Shown here in pieces: positions 26,980 to 36,154 of a stretch of 64,000 nt of DNA. Source of the DNA: Janthinobacterium sp. B9-8 (lineage in GTDB: Bacteria; Pseudomonadota; Gammaproteobacteria; Burkholderiales; Chitinibacteraceae); NCBI RefSeq assembly GCF_000969645.2, contig NZ_CP014222.1, positions 2,173,740-2,237,739 of the forward strand. The letters run 5' to 3'. Numbering within the stretch: the first letter of the stretch is position 1; every line of letters starts with the position of its first letter. A program made the position numbers and the translations under genes. The notes under the pieces were generated by a model, which was given only the letters and a program-made list of their open reading frames with translations, did no database searches and was not told the origin of the DNA.

Positions 26980-27468
26980 TCAGTGATTCATTTTAAGGAT
27001 CATCTGATCGTCTTTTAGCGTCACCTCAAAGCGCTTAATCACATTCATACCGAGTAATATTTCATCACCCAGCTGCGGCACTACGCCTACGGTCACCTGA
27101 TTAAACTCAAAAGGCCCAAATGAAAACTGCTCAAGCTTAGACTGGTATCCCTGCACCACGCCATTTGCAGTTTGCGACATAAAAGGCTGGCCTTCCTTAA
27201 GCTGTAAGCGCTTTGCCAGCGACGCGCCCAAAGTCATTGCTGTTGCGCCTGTATCAATAAGCAACACCACAGGTTGGCCATTTATGCGGCCATTTAAACG
27301 AAAATGCCCATCTCTGGAGCGCTTTAAAATAAGTTGCTGCCCCTGCCCTGAACTTAGGGATGTCCGTGTATTGGGATTGTATTGATACGCTAAAAAAGCA
27401 TTAAATCCCCAGTAAATGCCACCTGCCACCAATAGCCACACTAAAACAATAGACAACGTCGAACGCAT
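26980..27468 (-). CDS. Membrane-anchored retropepsin-like aspartic protease
   Basis: A 162-residue protein with one N-terminal membrane anchor (residues about 7-28) and a single retroviral-type aspartyl protease domain: VVLLIDTGATAMTLG with catalytic Asp72 in DTGA, and ILLGMNVIKRFEVTLKDDQMIL at the end, as in the TIGR02281 clan AA family. The catalytic domain would face the periplasm and act as a dimer. Substrates are unknown. It follows the diguanylate cyclase gene by 22 bp. Confidence 0.85.
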   Translation of the reverse strand: MRSTLSIVLVWLLVAGGIYWGFNAFLAYQYNPNTRTSLSSGQGQQLILKRSRDGHFRLNGRINGQPVVLLIDTGATAMTLGASLAKRLQLKEGQPFMSQTANGVVQGYQSKLEQFSFGPFEFNQVTVGVVPQLGDEILLGMNVIKRFEVTLKDDQMILKMNH

Positions 27469-27490
27469 ACCTTCCCTTATTACATACGAT

Positions 27491-29368
27491 TTAATAATTA
27501 TTTAAATCAAGCACATCGCCCATATAGCTGAGCGTATGCCGTCCTGCGGCTTTGGCCTGATACAAAGCGGCATCTGCGGCGGCTATCACCTCATCTATAT
27601 TTGATCCGTTTTCAGGAAACCAAGCCAGACCAATGCTCATTCCTGTTTTAACTTGCTGTCCGTCAATAAACACAGGTTCATCAAAGCCCTGTAAAAGACG
27701 CTGACAAATGCCAATTGCATCGTTCCGGCTAATGGGCCCGGCAAAGATCATGGCAAACTCGTCCCCGCCCAAACGCGCCACCGTATCGCACTGGCGCAAA
27801 GCATCCATTAAGCATAAAGCAACCATTTGCAGCAGCTGATCCCCGGCACCATGGCCCATACTATCGTTGATTCGCTTAAAATGATCCAAATCAATGAGTG
27901 CCAATGCAAACTCGCCCCCCTGCTGCTGGGCTTTGCCAAACACGTGCAATAAGCGTTCTTGAAACATTCGCCGGTTAGGCAAGCCTGTTAAGGCATCGCT
28001 ATACGCCATTTCTTCAAGCTTGCTTTGGCTGGCCCGTAACTGCTCAAATGTTTGCTGATGTTTTAATATTTCAAGCGATAGCTCTTTTGTTCTTTGATTT
28101 ACTTTTTCTTCCAAAGTAGCACGATATAATTCGGCCTCTTGTAAACGCGCCGTTTTTTCTGCAACAGCCATATTAAGCGCAGCCGTTGTGGCTTTTTTAA
28201 GGCTATTTACTTTTTCAGCTAAAGCCTGCGAAAATAAAATGGCACTCCATGCCCCTGCAATAAAATAAAATATCATATTAAAGCGATTAGCTTCAATAAC
28301 GCCCTGAGTCAACAATACCAATAAAGTGCTACCAATCAGCGTAGGCCCTTCACCCAGTAAATAGTATCTGGCCCATATCGAGCCCTGATAGCTAAGATAT
28401 GCAGACATCGCCAATACCAAAGGCAGCCATACCGCCCCCGCCCATTGAGTGAACAGCTCAGCCCAGGAATATTCGTGGATAAATACCAGAAGAAATGCAC
28501 ATAAATAGACAACAACAACGCCATACAAAACATAATCAAACCATTTTCTTTTTTCTGCATCACCCAATAAAGAAATAGCAAATAATATCGAGAAAATACC
28601 CGCAGCTGCACTGATACATGAAGATAACCCCTTGTAGCGATGAAACTCACTCGTCCATAAAACATTTAAATCAAGACCATTCACATTGATCGCATAAAAC
28701 ATATAACTGAGTATGGCGAAAAAATACAATAAAAACATTTTATCTTTCAATCTTAAATAAATAAGAAGATTATAGAAAGACAACCCAAGCATAATTCCAA
28801 GCAATATGCCGTAAAAAAGATACTCACTCAAAGTTAAATCTATCCATTGTTCCTGCTGCCATATTTTCACAGGAAAAACAAAAGCACTATGCACGGTTGA
28901 GCGCCAATAGATCACCATGCTTTGATGTTGATTAAATTCAATAGGATAAAAAAATGGCCGACCGGACAAAGGGTGAGCCGAAAAAGGCTCATATTTTCTT
29001 GAGATATGCTCAATATACTGGCCATTTTTATCCGGCGCATAAAACAATAACTCAACAGGGCTAAATGTCTGGTAATCCAACCACCAGCGTTTTGGCGCAT
29101 CGTGGCTAAGCTGCAGCTGAATACGAAACCAAACCGGGTGACGAATCTGCGCCAGCACATTACGCCCCCCCGCAGAGACAAACTCAGCGTGGCTACGCAC
29201 ATCGCCCAGCTTCATTTTTCCTGAAGTATCAATAAAGTATTCAATATTTGAATTGATATATTCAGCGCTACTTTGGCGATGCAAAAGAAAAGACGAGGTG
29301 GGGTCACTCGCCTGGCCCACAGAAAACAGGCCAAATAAACAAACAATGAGTATGAAGACTTTAAGCAT
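27491..29368 (-). CDS. Membrane diguanylate cyclase (7TMR-DISM plus GGDEF)
   Basis: The 625-residue protein has a signal peptide, a periplasmic 7TMR-DISMED2-type beta domain (about 25-175), seven membrane helices (about 180-385), a coiled linker (about 385-450) and a GGDEF domain. GGDEF is intact at about 534-538, with an RQCD inhibitory I-site exactly five residues before it. It should make c-di-GMP in response to a periplasmic, possibly carbohydrate, signal, with product inhibition. The retropepsin-like gene follows. c-di-GMP commonly controls exopolysaccharide and flagella, both encoded in this window. Confidence 0.93.
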   Translation of the reverse strand: MLKVFILIVCLFGLFSVGQASDPTSSFLLHRQSSAEYINSNIEYFIDTSGKMKLGDVRSHAEFVSAGGRNVLAQIRHPVWFRIQLQLSHDAPKRWWLDYQTFSPVELLFYAPDKNGQYIEHISRKYEPFSAHPLSGRPFFYPIEFNQHQSMVIYWRSTVHSAFVFPVKIWQQEQWIDLTLSEYLFYGILLGIMLGLSFYNLLIYLRLKDKMFLLYFFAILSYMFYAINVNGLDLNVLWTSEFHRYKGLSSCISAAAGIFSILFAISLLGDAEKRKWFDYVLYGVVVVYLCAFLLVFIHEYSWAELFTQWAGAVWLPLVLAMSAYLSYQGSIWARYYLLGEGPTLIGSTLLVLLTQGVIEANRFNMIFYFIAGAWSAILFSQALAEKVNSLKKATTAALNMAVAEKTARLQEAELYRATLEEKVNQRTKELSLEILKHQQTFEQLRASQSKLEEMAYSDALTGLPNRRMFQERLLHVFGKAQQQGGEFALALIDLDHFKRINDSMGHGAGDQLLQMVALCLMDALRQCDTVARLGGDEFAMIFAGPISRNDAIGICQRLLQGFDEPVFIDGQQVKTGMSIGLAWFPENGSNIDEVIAAADAALYQAKAAGRHTLSYMGDVLDLNNY

Positions 29369-29572
29369 TCTTAGTGGCTACACGTTTTAGAAAACATAAG
29401 TTCAACACTCTATAGACAGGTAATTGGTGTAAATATAACAAAACTCCACACAAATTTCTGTCTTTGTTCTTACTTGACAAGATAGAATTACTAAAGCACA
29501 AAGTTATGCCAACACACTAAACACGGCCATTAGCCCAATTACCTGCTCACTCAGATGCAGGTAAACCATCCA

Positions 29573-30766
29573 TCACAAACCAAAAATCCCTTTTAATAAA
29601 TCCACCGCATCCGGTGACTTTGGCTTGTCCTGTGGCGGCCGCTCGCCAGGGGCTTGCTCCATCCCTAGCATGCCCACCATGCTAGTCGCCATTGATTTCA
29701 GCCGTATTTTTGCCGCCCACTGTGGATTCCACACGGCTTTGGGATCTTTAGGGCGAGGAGGATAAGCAAGATTGAGCTCATCACCGTAAGCAATCAGCCG
29801 CAGCATGCCTTGGCCTAGCGCTTCTTTGGGGGCTTTGCATTCTGTACTTTGGGCGGGAAGTAATACTTTTTCTTTCAGCCAGCGATCTATCGCGGCATTA
29901 GGCTGGTAATCGAGCAGACCAAAGCCCGCATCGGGCAGCTCGCTAGACGTCCAAAACACCATTTCATCTTGATTCTTCATACTCATACTGGCCATAAACC
30001 ACGCCCTAGCTTGCGGCATGGCCTGCCAGTTAAACACCACCGCCTGCCCTTCATCCCGCTGCTTTAAATCAATCGCGGGCATTAAATCATGCTGGGCATC
30101 CAGATTAAACTTAAAGCCTTCCGGCACACCATCGCCACTCAATTCATGCTCACCTTGCAAAGACGCACCATCGGGAATCATGCGGCTATCGCTTTTATTG
30201 GGCCAGACCGGGCGACCCGGTGTGCTGTGCGTACCCCGTGTTGTGGCACGGCGGCTTTGAAAGACCTTGGCAAACTCGGCCATATTCGCCGTCGCCATAT
30301 CTAGTACACGCGGCTGGCCTTTACGCACCTCGCTACCACAGCCCCAATAGAGAAAAATTTTACCCTTAGGGCGTTGAAACTCGGGAGGAGGAAGCTCTTC
30401 CTCTGATTCAGTCAGCGGCACAGGCTTGCCTTCTTGTGGACTTAGCAAACTCAGCTGCGGCGCAAGCTGGCTGCCCTGCGGCACTTTTTGCACGCCCTCT
30501 TGCAAGCTTGGATTTTTACGGGTGGAAAGCGTGACATCCATCCAGCGCCCTGCTGAAGCGCCTTGAGTATTTCCAAAAGTATTCCCCCCCTTGCCCTGCA
30601 TCCCACCAAGCAAGCTACCTACAGATCCCATACCAATAGGCATCATGGAGCCAGAATAAGTGGCTAAATCAATCCAGACTTGAGCGACAGGTGGTGTAGA
30701 TTTAGGCGGCGTGGCAGCAAACGTCATGCCTACACAGCCCAGTACACAAAAAGAGATGGCACGCAT
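29573..30766 (-). CDS. Hypothetical exported protein
   Basis: I do not recognise this 397-residue protein. It has a signal peptide (MRAISFCVLGCVGMTFAATPP), a Gly/Met-rich low-complexity stretch (about 40-70), a Pro/Glu-rich linker (about 110-135), and two conserved-looking parts: GKIFLYWGCGSEVRKGQPRVLD and WFMASMSMKNQDEMVFWTSSELPDAGFG. It ends in an Ala/Lys-rich region and DLLKGIFGL. It probably sits in the periplasm. The start follows a GAGG that lies partly in a hairpin (30773-30812). Confidence 0.7.
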   Translation of the reverse strand: MRAISFCVLGCVGMTFAATPPKSTPPVAQVWIDLATYSGSMMPIGMGSVGSLLGGMQGKGGNTFGNTQGASAGRWMDVTLSTRKNPSLQEGVQKVPQGSQLAPQLSLLSPQEGKPVPLTESEEELPPPEFQRPKGKIFLYWGCGSEVRKGQPRVLDMATANMAEFAKVFQSRRATTRGTHSTPGRPVWPNKSDSRMIPDGASLQGEHELSGDGVPEGFKFNLDAQHDLMPAIDLKQRDEGQAVVFNWQAMPQARAWFMASMSMKNQDEMVFWTSSELPDAGFGLLDYQPNAAIDRWLKEKVLLPAQSTECKAPKEALGQGMLRLIAYGDELNLAYPPRPKDPKAVWNPQWAAKIRLKSMATSMVGMLGMEQAPGERPPQDKPKSPDAVDLLKGIFGL

Positions 30767-30772
30767 AAAGAC

Positions 30773-30812
30773 CTCGACTCAAGAGCAGGGATTGCTCCTA
30801 GTTCTAGTCGAG
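30773..30812 (-). promoter_or_regulatory. Leader hairpin overlapping the ribosome site of the hypothetical gene
   Basis: CTCGACT / AGTCGAG outer arms and GAGCA / TGCTC inner arms. On the minus transcript the 3' outer arm is AGTCGAG, which overlaps the GAGG ribosome site 7 nt before the ATG at 30766. Confidence 0.45.
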
Positions 30813-30819
30813 AATAGGC

Positions 30820-30862
30820 AGGGGGTAAAGAGAATGCTCAGGGGGCATGCCGCTTACCCCCT
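30820..30862 (-). terminator. Hairpin after the SUV3-like gene
   Basis: AGGGGGTAA / TTACCCCCT 9-bp stem with a 25-nt loop, starting 26 bp past the helicase stop. There is no strong T-run, so it may be a weak or Rho-assisted terminator. Confidence 0.4.
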
Positions 30863-30887
30863 ACAGATCACCAGCTAGAGCGCAAGC

Positions 30888-32831
30888 TCACTTAGCCCAA
30901 GCGCCACGCCGTGCCTTGCCCACCTTGGCGGGTTTGCGGCTGGTGTTTTGCTTTTGCAAGAGCTTATCGATCTCTTCAGAGGTCGATTGCATCAGTGACT
31001 CGGCCATTTCGCCACTAGGGAAGGTATCTGGCATTCTGAAACCCAGCCATGCGTAGGCAGAATACAGCTTGCAAGTGTCTTCCAAGTATTGCAATTCATT
31101 ACGCCCACCCATACCATCCATGCGTAAGAGTGGCACGGCACGGCACTTGGCACGGGCTTGCGTCCAGTCTTTAAACGCCGATTCCAGCATGGCAAACTTA
31201 GTGGAAATAGGGCAAAGGCTGAATACAAAGCGATCGGTCAGCGGCAGAGTCAGCGTATCCAACCAGCGGGCTTTTTCTATTTGCTCGCTTAGATTAGCAG
31301 GCAAGAAGAATTCATCGTGCACATTAATATGCTTGGCAAATAACTCCAGCAGGGGTTGCAATTTGGTCTCGCCGGTTGCACCAGAAATTTGCTGCAGATA
31401 ATCCAGATTTGGCGACACAAAGAAGCCGGTGCTGGGCAATGGCTCTGGCGCTTGCTTGAGTAATGCGGCAATCATCTGGTGCGTTTTCGCGTCCAGCCCT
31501 GCCACAAAGCCAGATTCGTGCTCGCCAAAGCGCCCTGCCCGCCCGGCAATTTGCTTCGCCAGCGAGGCGGCAATGGTGCCTTCGGCGTAGCCATCCCATT
31601 TATTGGCCGTGGTAAAAATAATCCGTCTAGCGGGCGTGTTGAGGCCCATGCCGATAGCGTCTGTACCCACGACAATTTTGGTGGTCCCATCGATAAATCG
31701 CTCAGCCTGCGCTTGGCGCACTTCAGGGGATAAATTGCCGTAAATCGCCGACACTTTAAAGCCCTGCTCAATCGCCTGATCGCGCCAGTTCAATACTTCT
31801 CGGCGCGAAAATGCAATCAGCACATCGCCAGCCTGCAAATTAGATAAAGAACCTAGCGGTTTTTTCTCCATTTCCAGCGGCGACATGCGCTGCAATTTGC
31901 GCACTTCTAATGTGCCGCCCACCCGCTTAACCAAAGATTCAATCGCGGGCTGTGCCTCCAGCGCGCCAAGCAAATACACGGTGCTAGCGGGCACGCCACA
32001 CACCGCTGCCGTCCAAGCAGCGCCTCGGTCTTGATCTTCTAAGAGTTGGATTTCATCGATCACCGCGACTTCAATCACACGATTAGGGTTGAGCATTTCT
32101 ACTGTGCTGGCCACATGGGTGGCTTCGGGGTGCAGCTTTCTTTGCTCGCCAGTAATCAGGCTGACCGCCACACCCGCGTCTGTTAAACGACGGTAATTTT
32201 CTAAAGCCAACAAACGCAGCGGGGCCAGATATACGCCAGACTTGGCTTTCATCAAATGCTGCATGGCCGCGTGGGTTTTACCCGAATTGGTCGGGCCAAG
32301 AATGGCAATAAAGTGCCGTGGCATGGCTTGCGCTACGGTAAATGATTCGGGATACAGCGATAAATTCACTGCATTATGGGTTTTGTCTGCCTGGCGCGTG
32401 GCCGCCTTGCCGCCTTTCAGCGCATCGATCCGATCCAGTGCCAGTTGGCAACGGAAACGCGCCAGCTCGTATTTAGCCTGAAACGCCGTCAGCGTTGCGG
32501 TGGGGTCGAGATCAAAATCGCGGGCAATCGCCAGCACTTGTTCGGCACAGTGCGCAAGCTGCGCTTCTAACTTGGCGCGGGCCTCGTCATTCCAGCGCGC
32601 TTTAAGCATGGCAAAACGTGCGGCAGTATCGAGCTTGCGCCACTTGCTGCTTTTTCCCAAAAAGCCTTCATCAGGAACCAGATGATAAGCAATCTGCCGC
32701 CCAGCCAGCTCGATTACCCCCTGCACCGAAACAGCGTAACAGCCATCAGTCGTCACCAAGGTAGCGTGATAGCTTTGTAGATAATCGTTAATTAAGGAAA
32801 GGTCCGGGGAGTCGATCAGGGATTCAGTCAT
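30888..32831 (-). CDS. SUV3-like DExH RNA helicase
   Basis: About 647 residues. The SUV3 hallmark Walker A ILGPTNSGKTHAAMQHLMKAKSGVYLAPLRLLALE is followed by Walker B VAVIDEIQLLEDQDRG, motif VI IAGRAGRFGEHESGFVAGLD, and a SUV3 C-terminal region ending in a basic RKPAKVGKARRGAWAK tail. Mitochondrial SUV3 unwinds RNA for the degradosome; the bacterial form is probably an RNA helicase too. The frame is open 34 codons further, but those overlap a terminator hairpin (32893-32919), so I start at 32831, which has a poor ribosome site. Confidence 0.85.
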   Translation of the reverse strand: MTESLIDSPDLSLINDYLQSYHATLVTTDGCYAVSVQGVIELAGRQIAYHLVPDEGFLGKSSKWRKLDTAARFAMLKARWNDEARAKLEAQLAHCAEQVLAIARDFDLDPTATLTAFQAKYELARFRCQLALDRIDALKGGKAATRQADKTHNAVNLSLYPESFTVAQAMPRHFIAILGPTNSGKTHAAMQHLMKAKSGVYLAPLRLLALENYRRLTDAGVAVSLITGEQRKLHPEATHVASTVEMLNPNRVIEVAVIDEIQLLEDQDRGAAWTAAVCGVPASTVYLLGALEAQPAIESLVKRVGGTLEVRKLQRMSPLEMEKKPLGSLSNLQAGDVLIAFSRREVLNWRDQAIEQGFKVSAIYGNLSPEVRQAQAERFIDGTTKIVVGTDAIGMGLNTPARRIIFTTANKWDGYAEGTIAASLAKQIAGRAGRFGEHESGFVAGLDAKTHQMIAALLKQAPEPLPSTGFFVSPNLDYLQQISGATGETKLQPLLELFAKHINVHDEFFLPANLSEQIEKARWLDTLTLPLTDRFVFSLCPISTKFAMLESAFKDWTQARAKCRAVPLLRMDGMGGRNELQYLEDTCKLYSAYAWLGFRMPDTFPSGEMAESLMQSTSEEIDKLLQKQNTSRKPAKVGKARRGAWAK

Positions 32832-32892
32832 GGCTTCGCTATGGTCATATAAAAGGTGGCTAAGAGCCTTGACCGCAGTATACAGCAGCAAA

Positions 32893-32919
32893 GACGGCGG
32901 CTCTGTATGAGCCGCCGTC
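32893..32919 (-). terminator. Terminator of the terC/alx-like gene
   Basis: Perfect 11-bp stem GACGGCGGCTC / GAGCCGCCGTC with a 5-nt loop, followed on the minus strand by TTTGCTG. It lies about 40 bp past the TerC-family stop. Confidence 0.75.
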
Positions 32920-32959
32920 AGTTTCACATCCAATCTAGCGCCTTAAATCAAGGCGCTAC

Positions 32960-33922
32960 TTACTTGGCCTGATTACGTGTCATATACAAACTAGCAATCA
33001 CGCTACCGCCAATTAAGCCCGCAACCACCGTTAATGAAACGGCAATAGGCATATGGAACCAAGGCATGATCAGCATTTTGGTACCGATAAAGGCCAGCAC
33101 CAAGGCCAAACCATATTGCAATAAGTGAAAGCGATCGGCCATATCCGCCAATAGGAAATACAAAGCTCGCAAACCCATAATCGCGAATATATTAGAAGTA
33201 AAGACAATAAATGGATCGGTTGTAATTGCAAAAATAGCCGGAATAGAATCAACCGCAAATACCACATCCGAGATTTCAACCAAGATCAGCACCAAAAATA
33301 GCGGCGTGAAATAGCGAATGCCATCTTTCTTCACTACAAACTTTTCGCCATGATGGTCATCAGAAACACGCAGATATTTACGCGCAATCTTAAGCACTGG
33401 GTTCTTAGTCATATCCGGCTCTTCTTCTGCCACAAACAACATCCGAACACCTGTTACCAGCAAGAATGCGCCAAACAGATAAAGCACCCAGCTAAATTCT
33501 TGCACAACCCATGCGCCAGCCAAAATCATCACTGCCCGCATCAGCAATGCGCCCAGCACGCCATAAACCAAGACGCGGCGCTGAAATTCAGCAGGTACAT
33601 TAAAGGCTGTAAAGATCAGCAAGAAGACAAAGACATTATCAACAGAGAGCGATTTCTCGATCAAATAGCCAGTAAAGAATTCTAAAGCCTTGCGATCAGC
33701 AATCTCTGCCCCTACCGTGCCATTTAAATACCACCACATGCCGGCATTAAACAGCAGCGCTAAGCTCACCCAAACCAAAGACCAGCTTAAAGCTTCTTTT
33801 ACGCTGACTTTATGTACCTTGCTGCCGCCAAAAACAAATAAATCAAGGGCAAGCATCACCAGCACAAAACCTATAAAGGCGGCCCACATCCACGGCTCAC
33901 CTATTGAGATGGCTGCATTCAC
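32960..33922 (-). CDS. TerC/Alx-family integral membrane protein
   Basis: A 320-residue protein with about nine membrane helices. Conserved pieces are GYLIEKSLSVDNVFVFLLIF and LVLILVEISDVVFAVDSIPAIFAITTDPFIVFTSNIFAIMGLRALYFLL, whose acidic residues typify TerC/Alx. Alx homologues export manganese. GAGGAG precedes the ATG. The 73-bp upstream gap is too short for a yybP-ykoY manganese riboswitch, so control may differ from E. coli alx. Confidence 0.9.
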   Translation of the reverse strand: MNAAISIGEPWMWAAFIGFVLVMLALDLFVFGGSKVHKVSVKEALSWSLVWVSLALLFNAGMWWYLNGTVGAEIADRKALEFFTGYLIEKSLSVDNVFVFLLIFTAFNVPAEFQRRVLVYGVLGALLMRAVMILAGAWVVQEFSWVLYLFGAFLLVTGVRMLFVAEEEPDMTKNPVLKIARKYLRVSDDHHGEKFVVKKDGIRYFTPLFLVLILVEISDVVFAVDSIPAIFAITTDPFIVFTSNIFAIMGLRALYFLLADMADRFHLLQYGLALVLAFIGTKMLIMPWFHMPIAVSLTVVAGLIGGSVIASLYMTRNQAK

Positions 33923-33951
33923 ATTGATACTCCTCTTTAAAATACATTATC

Positions 33952-33971
33952 AAAAAGGCCGGAAGGCCCTT
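33952..33971 (-). terminator. Possible terminator of htpX
   Basis: GGCC-GGAA-GGCC short stem followed on the minus strand by TTTTTG, 25 bp past the htpX stop. The stem is short and has a bulge. Confidence 0.4.
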
Positions 33972-33995
33972 ACTCAAACCACACCTAACTGCAAT

Positions 33996-34853
33996 TTAAT
34001 ACCCACGTTTAAGCAGGCTAATACGCTCACCCAGCGTGGAGTGCGACATCAATAAATGTCTTAGCCCGCTACTGATGCTGCCTTTAATGCCACATACCGC
34101 CATTTTTTCCGGCGGAGGCCACCAGCGCTCGCTATTTAAGCGCTCCAGCGCTGCAATCATTGCAGCTCTTTTGGATAGCGCCGCTCCTCCTGCATCAGCC
34201 CGAAACTCCAGTTGGCGGGAAAAGCGCATCAGCAGCAACACCACCAAGACACTAAAAAACAGCTCAGCACCTAGCATCATCATCAGTAAGGCCATTTCGC
34301 CAGTCTGATTAAAAAACAACCCTGATATGCCGTAAGCACTTAATACGGAAAAATAAAACAGGCCTAGGTTTAGCGCCCCCTGATACGCAATCAGCCTAGA
34401 CATATCATGTCGCGCAAGATGGCTGATTTCATGCCCTAGCACCGCTTCGGTCTCATCCCTTGGCATAAAGCACAACATGCCGCTTGATACCGCAATCATG
34501 CTGCGGTTTATGCCTGAGGCAAACGCATTGATATCCACAGAATCATAAATACCCACTTTGGGGCTGCGAATTCCAGCCTGCCTGGCTTGTTGTGCAACGA
34601 TGCCTAACAACCAGTCTTCCATCGGGTTACGGGGCGTTTCGATAAATTTCGTGGCGAGTGATTGCCGGGCTTTGTATCTTGAAATAAAAAAAGCACAATA
34701 AGCGCAGAGCAAAGACGCTCCAGCCAAAGCAATAAAATTCAATAGTGATGGTAGTGCAGACCCGTATAAATCAAGGCGAAGGGCGTAAAAAGCAAGCACA
34801 AGCAAAAGCATCATAGCCAAATTGCTTAAAAAAAATGCCCCCATCCTTTTCAT
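33996..34853 (-). CDS. htpX: HtpX-like M48 membrane metalloprotease
   Basis: The 285-residue protein has two N-terminal membrane helices, the zinc site VLGHEISHLARHD (HEISH at 141-145), two further helices, and the third-ligand motif LEFRADAGGAALSKR. HtpX degrades misfolded inner-membrane proteins with FtsH. AAGGGG lies 6 nt before the ATG at 34853; the extra upstream frame lacks conservation. Confidence 0.92.
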   Translation of the reverse strand: MKRMGAFFLSNLAMMLLLVLAFYALRLDLYGSALPSLLNFIALAGASLLCAYCAFFISRYKARQSLATKFIETPRNPMEDWLLGIVAQQARQAGIRSPKVGIYDSVDINAFASGINRSMIAVSSGMLCFMPRDETEAVLGHEISHLARHDMSRLIAYQGALNLGLFYFSVLSAYGISGLFFNQTGEMALLMMMLGAELFFSVLVVLLLMRFSRQLEFRADAGGAALSKRAAMIAALERLNSERWWPPPEKMAVCGIKGSISSGLRHLLMSHSTLGERISLLKRGY

Positions 34854-35254
34854 GGATAACCCCTTACCTCTCCTCTGCATGCTTTTATCAGACAAGCCAA
34901 CACAGAGCAGCTTTAATTCACATAGCCAAACGTAACTCAAGCCCAACAATAAGATTTACGCTTTCCCCTTACCCCATCAATAAACCTGCCTGTAGCAACA
35001 AGCACGATTCCACACATAGGCTAAGCTGTAAGCTTACCGCGTTTATCCTTCCCCCTTACAAGCCATGCCTTCGGATATACGACCGGTCATTTCAAGCATC
35101 CGCCAGATTAAGGCCTCTGTATCAGAGCGGACCCTACTGCGGCCTTAAAAGTAATAAAGGAAAACAACTTAGTCATTCTAGCCTTGCTTTTACACAAAGA
35201 AAAACAGATTATTCTTTGCGTATTAATCGTAAAAACTTGATGGAAAAAGCCATT
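34854..35254. other. 401-bp divergent gap between htpX and nhaR
   Basis: The nhaR frame is open through the whole gap, but its residues are not LysR-like and there is no ribosome site, so it is treated as non-coding. A CAAAGAA / TTCTTTG inverted repeat at 35195-35218, 37 bp before nhaR, is a candidate autoregulatory site. Confidence 0.4.
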
Positions 35255-36148
35255 ATGCTCAACTATAAGCAGCTTTATTACTTCTGGAGCGTTGCCAAAG
35301 CAGGCAGCATTACCCGTGCAGCCGAACAGCTACACCTCACCCCGCAAACCATCAGCGGCCAGCTGGCAGAGTTAGAACGCTCCTTAGGCACAGATTTATT
35401 TCGCCGCACCGGTCGCCGACTAGAGCTGACTTCAGCCGGAAAAATGGCCAATGAGCATGCCCGGGAGATTTTTCAGATTGGTAACGAGCTAGAGCAAACA
35501 CTCAAGAGAGGTAGCACCGAGCAATCATTTCGAGTCGGCGTGGCCGATGCCGTACCAAAATCCATCGCCTATCAACTCCTCGCCCCCGCCATCGCCTTGG
35601 CTGAGCCGGTGCGGCTGATTTGCTATGAAGACAAGCTGGAGCGCTTATTTGCCGAGCTCGCCATCCATAAATTAGATTTAGTCATCGCCGATCAGCCATT
35701 GCCATCCGAGCTGGGCGTAAAAGGCTATAACCACTCACTTGGGCAGTGCGGCATTGCCCTCTACGCGGTGCCAGAGCTTGCGGCCCGTTATCGTGAAGGG
35801 TTCCCTCGCTCGCTCAATGGCGCCCCCTTGCTACTACCAGGCGATAAAGTAGCGGTGCAAACGCCGCTGCTGCGCTGGTTTCAAGAACAAGATCTGCAGC
35901 CGCGAATTGTCGGGCAATTTGATGATAGCGCCCTGATGAAAGCATTTGGCAGAGCCGGTGCAGGTGTGTTTCCTGCTCCGGCCATCATGGAAGAAGAAAT
36001 CCAAAAACAACAAGGAGCCGAGCTAATCGGCCATATCAAGTCTGTAGTCGTAAATTACTACGCTATTTCAGTAGAAAGACGCCTCACTCATCCGGCGGTG
36101 CTGGCGGTTAGCGAAGCCGCCAGGCAATCCATATTTGCAAAAAAATAA
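35255..36148 (+). CDS. nhaR: LysR-family activator NhaR
   Basis: A 297-residue protein that follows E. coli NhaR in length and motifs: MLNYKQLYYFWSVAKAGSITRAAEQLHLTPQTISGQLAELERSLG, FRVGVADAVPKSIAYQLL, and GQFDDSALMKAFGRAGAGVFPAPAIMEE. NhaR activates Na+/H+ antiporter genes on Na+ and, in E. coli, the pga exopolysaccharide operon. No nhaA is in this window. The ATG at 35255 is chosen by homology, with GGAAA 9-13 nt upstream; an ATG at 35240 is an alternative. Confidence 0.88.
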   Translation: MLNYKQLYYFWSVAKAGSITRAAEQLHLTPQTISGQLAELERSLGTDLFRRTGRRLELTSAGKMANEHAREIFQIGNELEQTLKRGSTEQSFRVGVADAVPKSIAYQLLAPAIALAEPVRLICYEDKLERLFAELAIHKLDLVIADQPLPSELGVKGYNHSLGQCGIALYAVPELAARYREGFPRSLNGAPLLLPGDKVAVQTPLLRWFQEQDLQPRIVGQFDDSALMKAFGRAGAGVFPAPAIMEEEIQKQQGAELIGHIKSVVVNYYAISVERRLTHPAVLAVSEAARQSIFAKK

Positions 36149-36154
36149 CTTAGC

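Noticed and set aside
32832..32933. 34-codon N-terminal extension of the SUV3-like helicase
   Set aside because: Overlaps a perfect 11-bp terminator hairpin of the TerC-family gene; residues look non-conserved.
33923..33995. yybP-ykoY-type manganese riboswitch before the TerC/Alx gene
   Set aside because: Only 73 bp and mostly taken by a short terminator-like hairpin.
34835..35254. 140-codon N-terminal extension of NhaR
   Set aside because: No ribosome site and not LysR-like; LysR proteins start directly with the winged helix.
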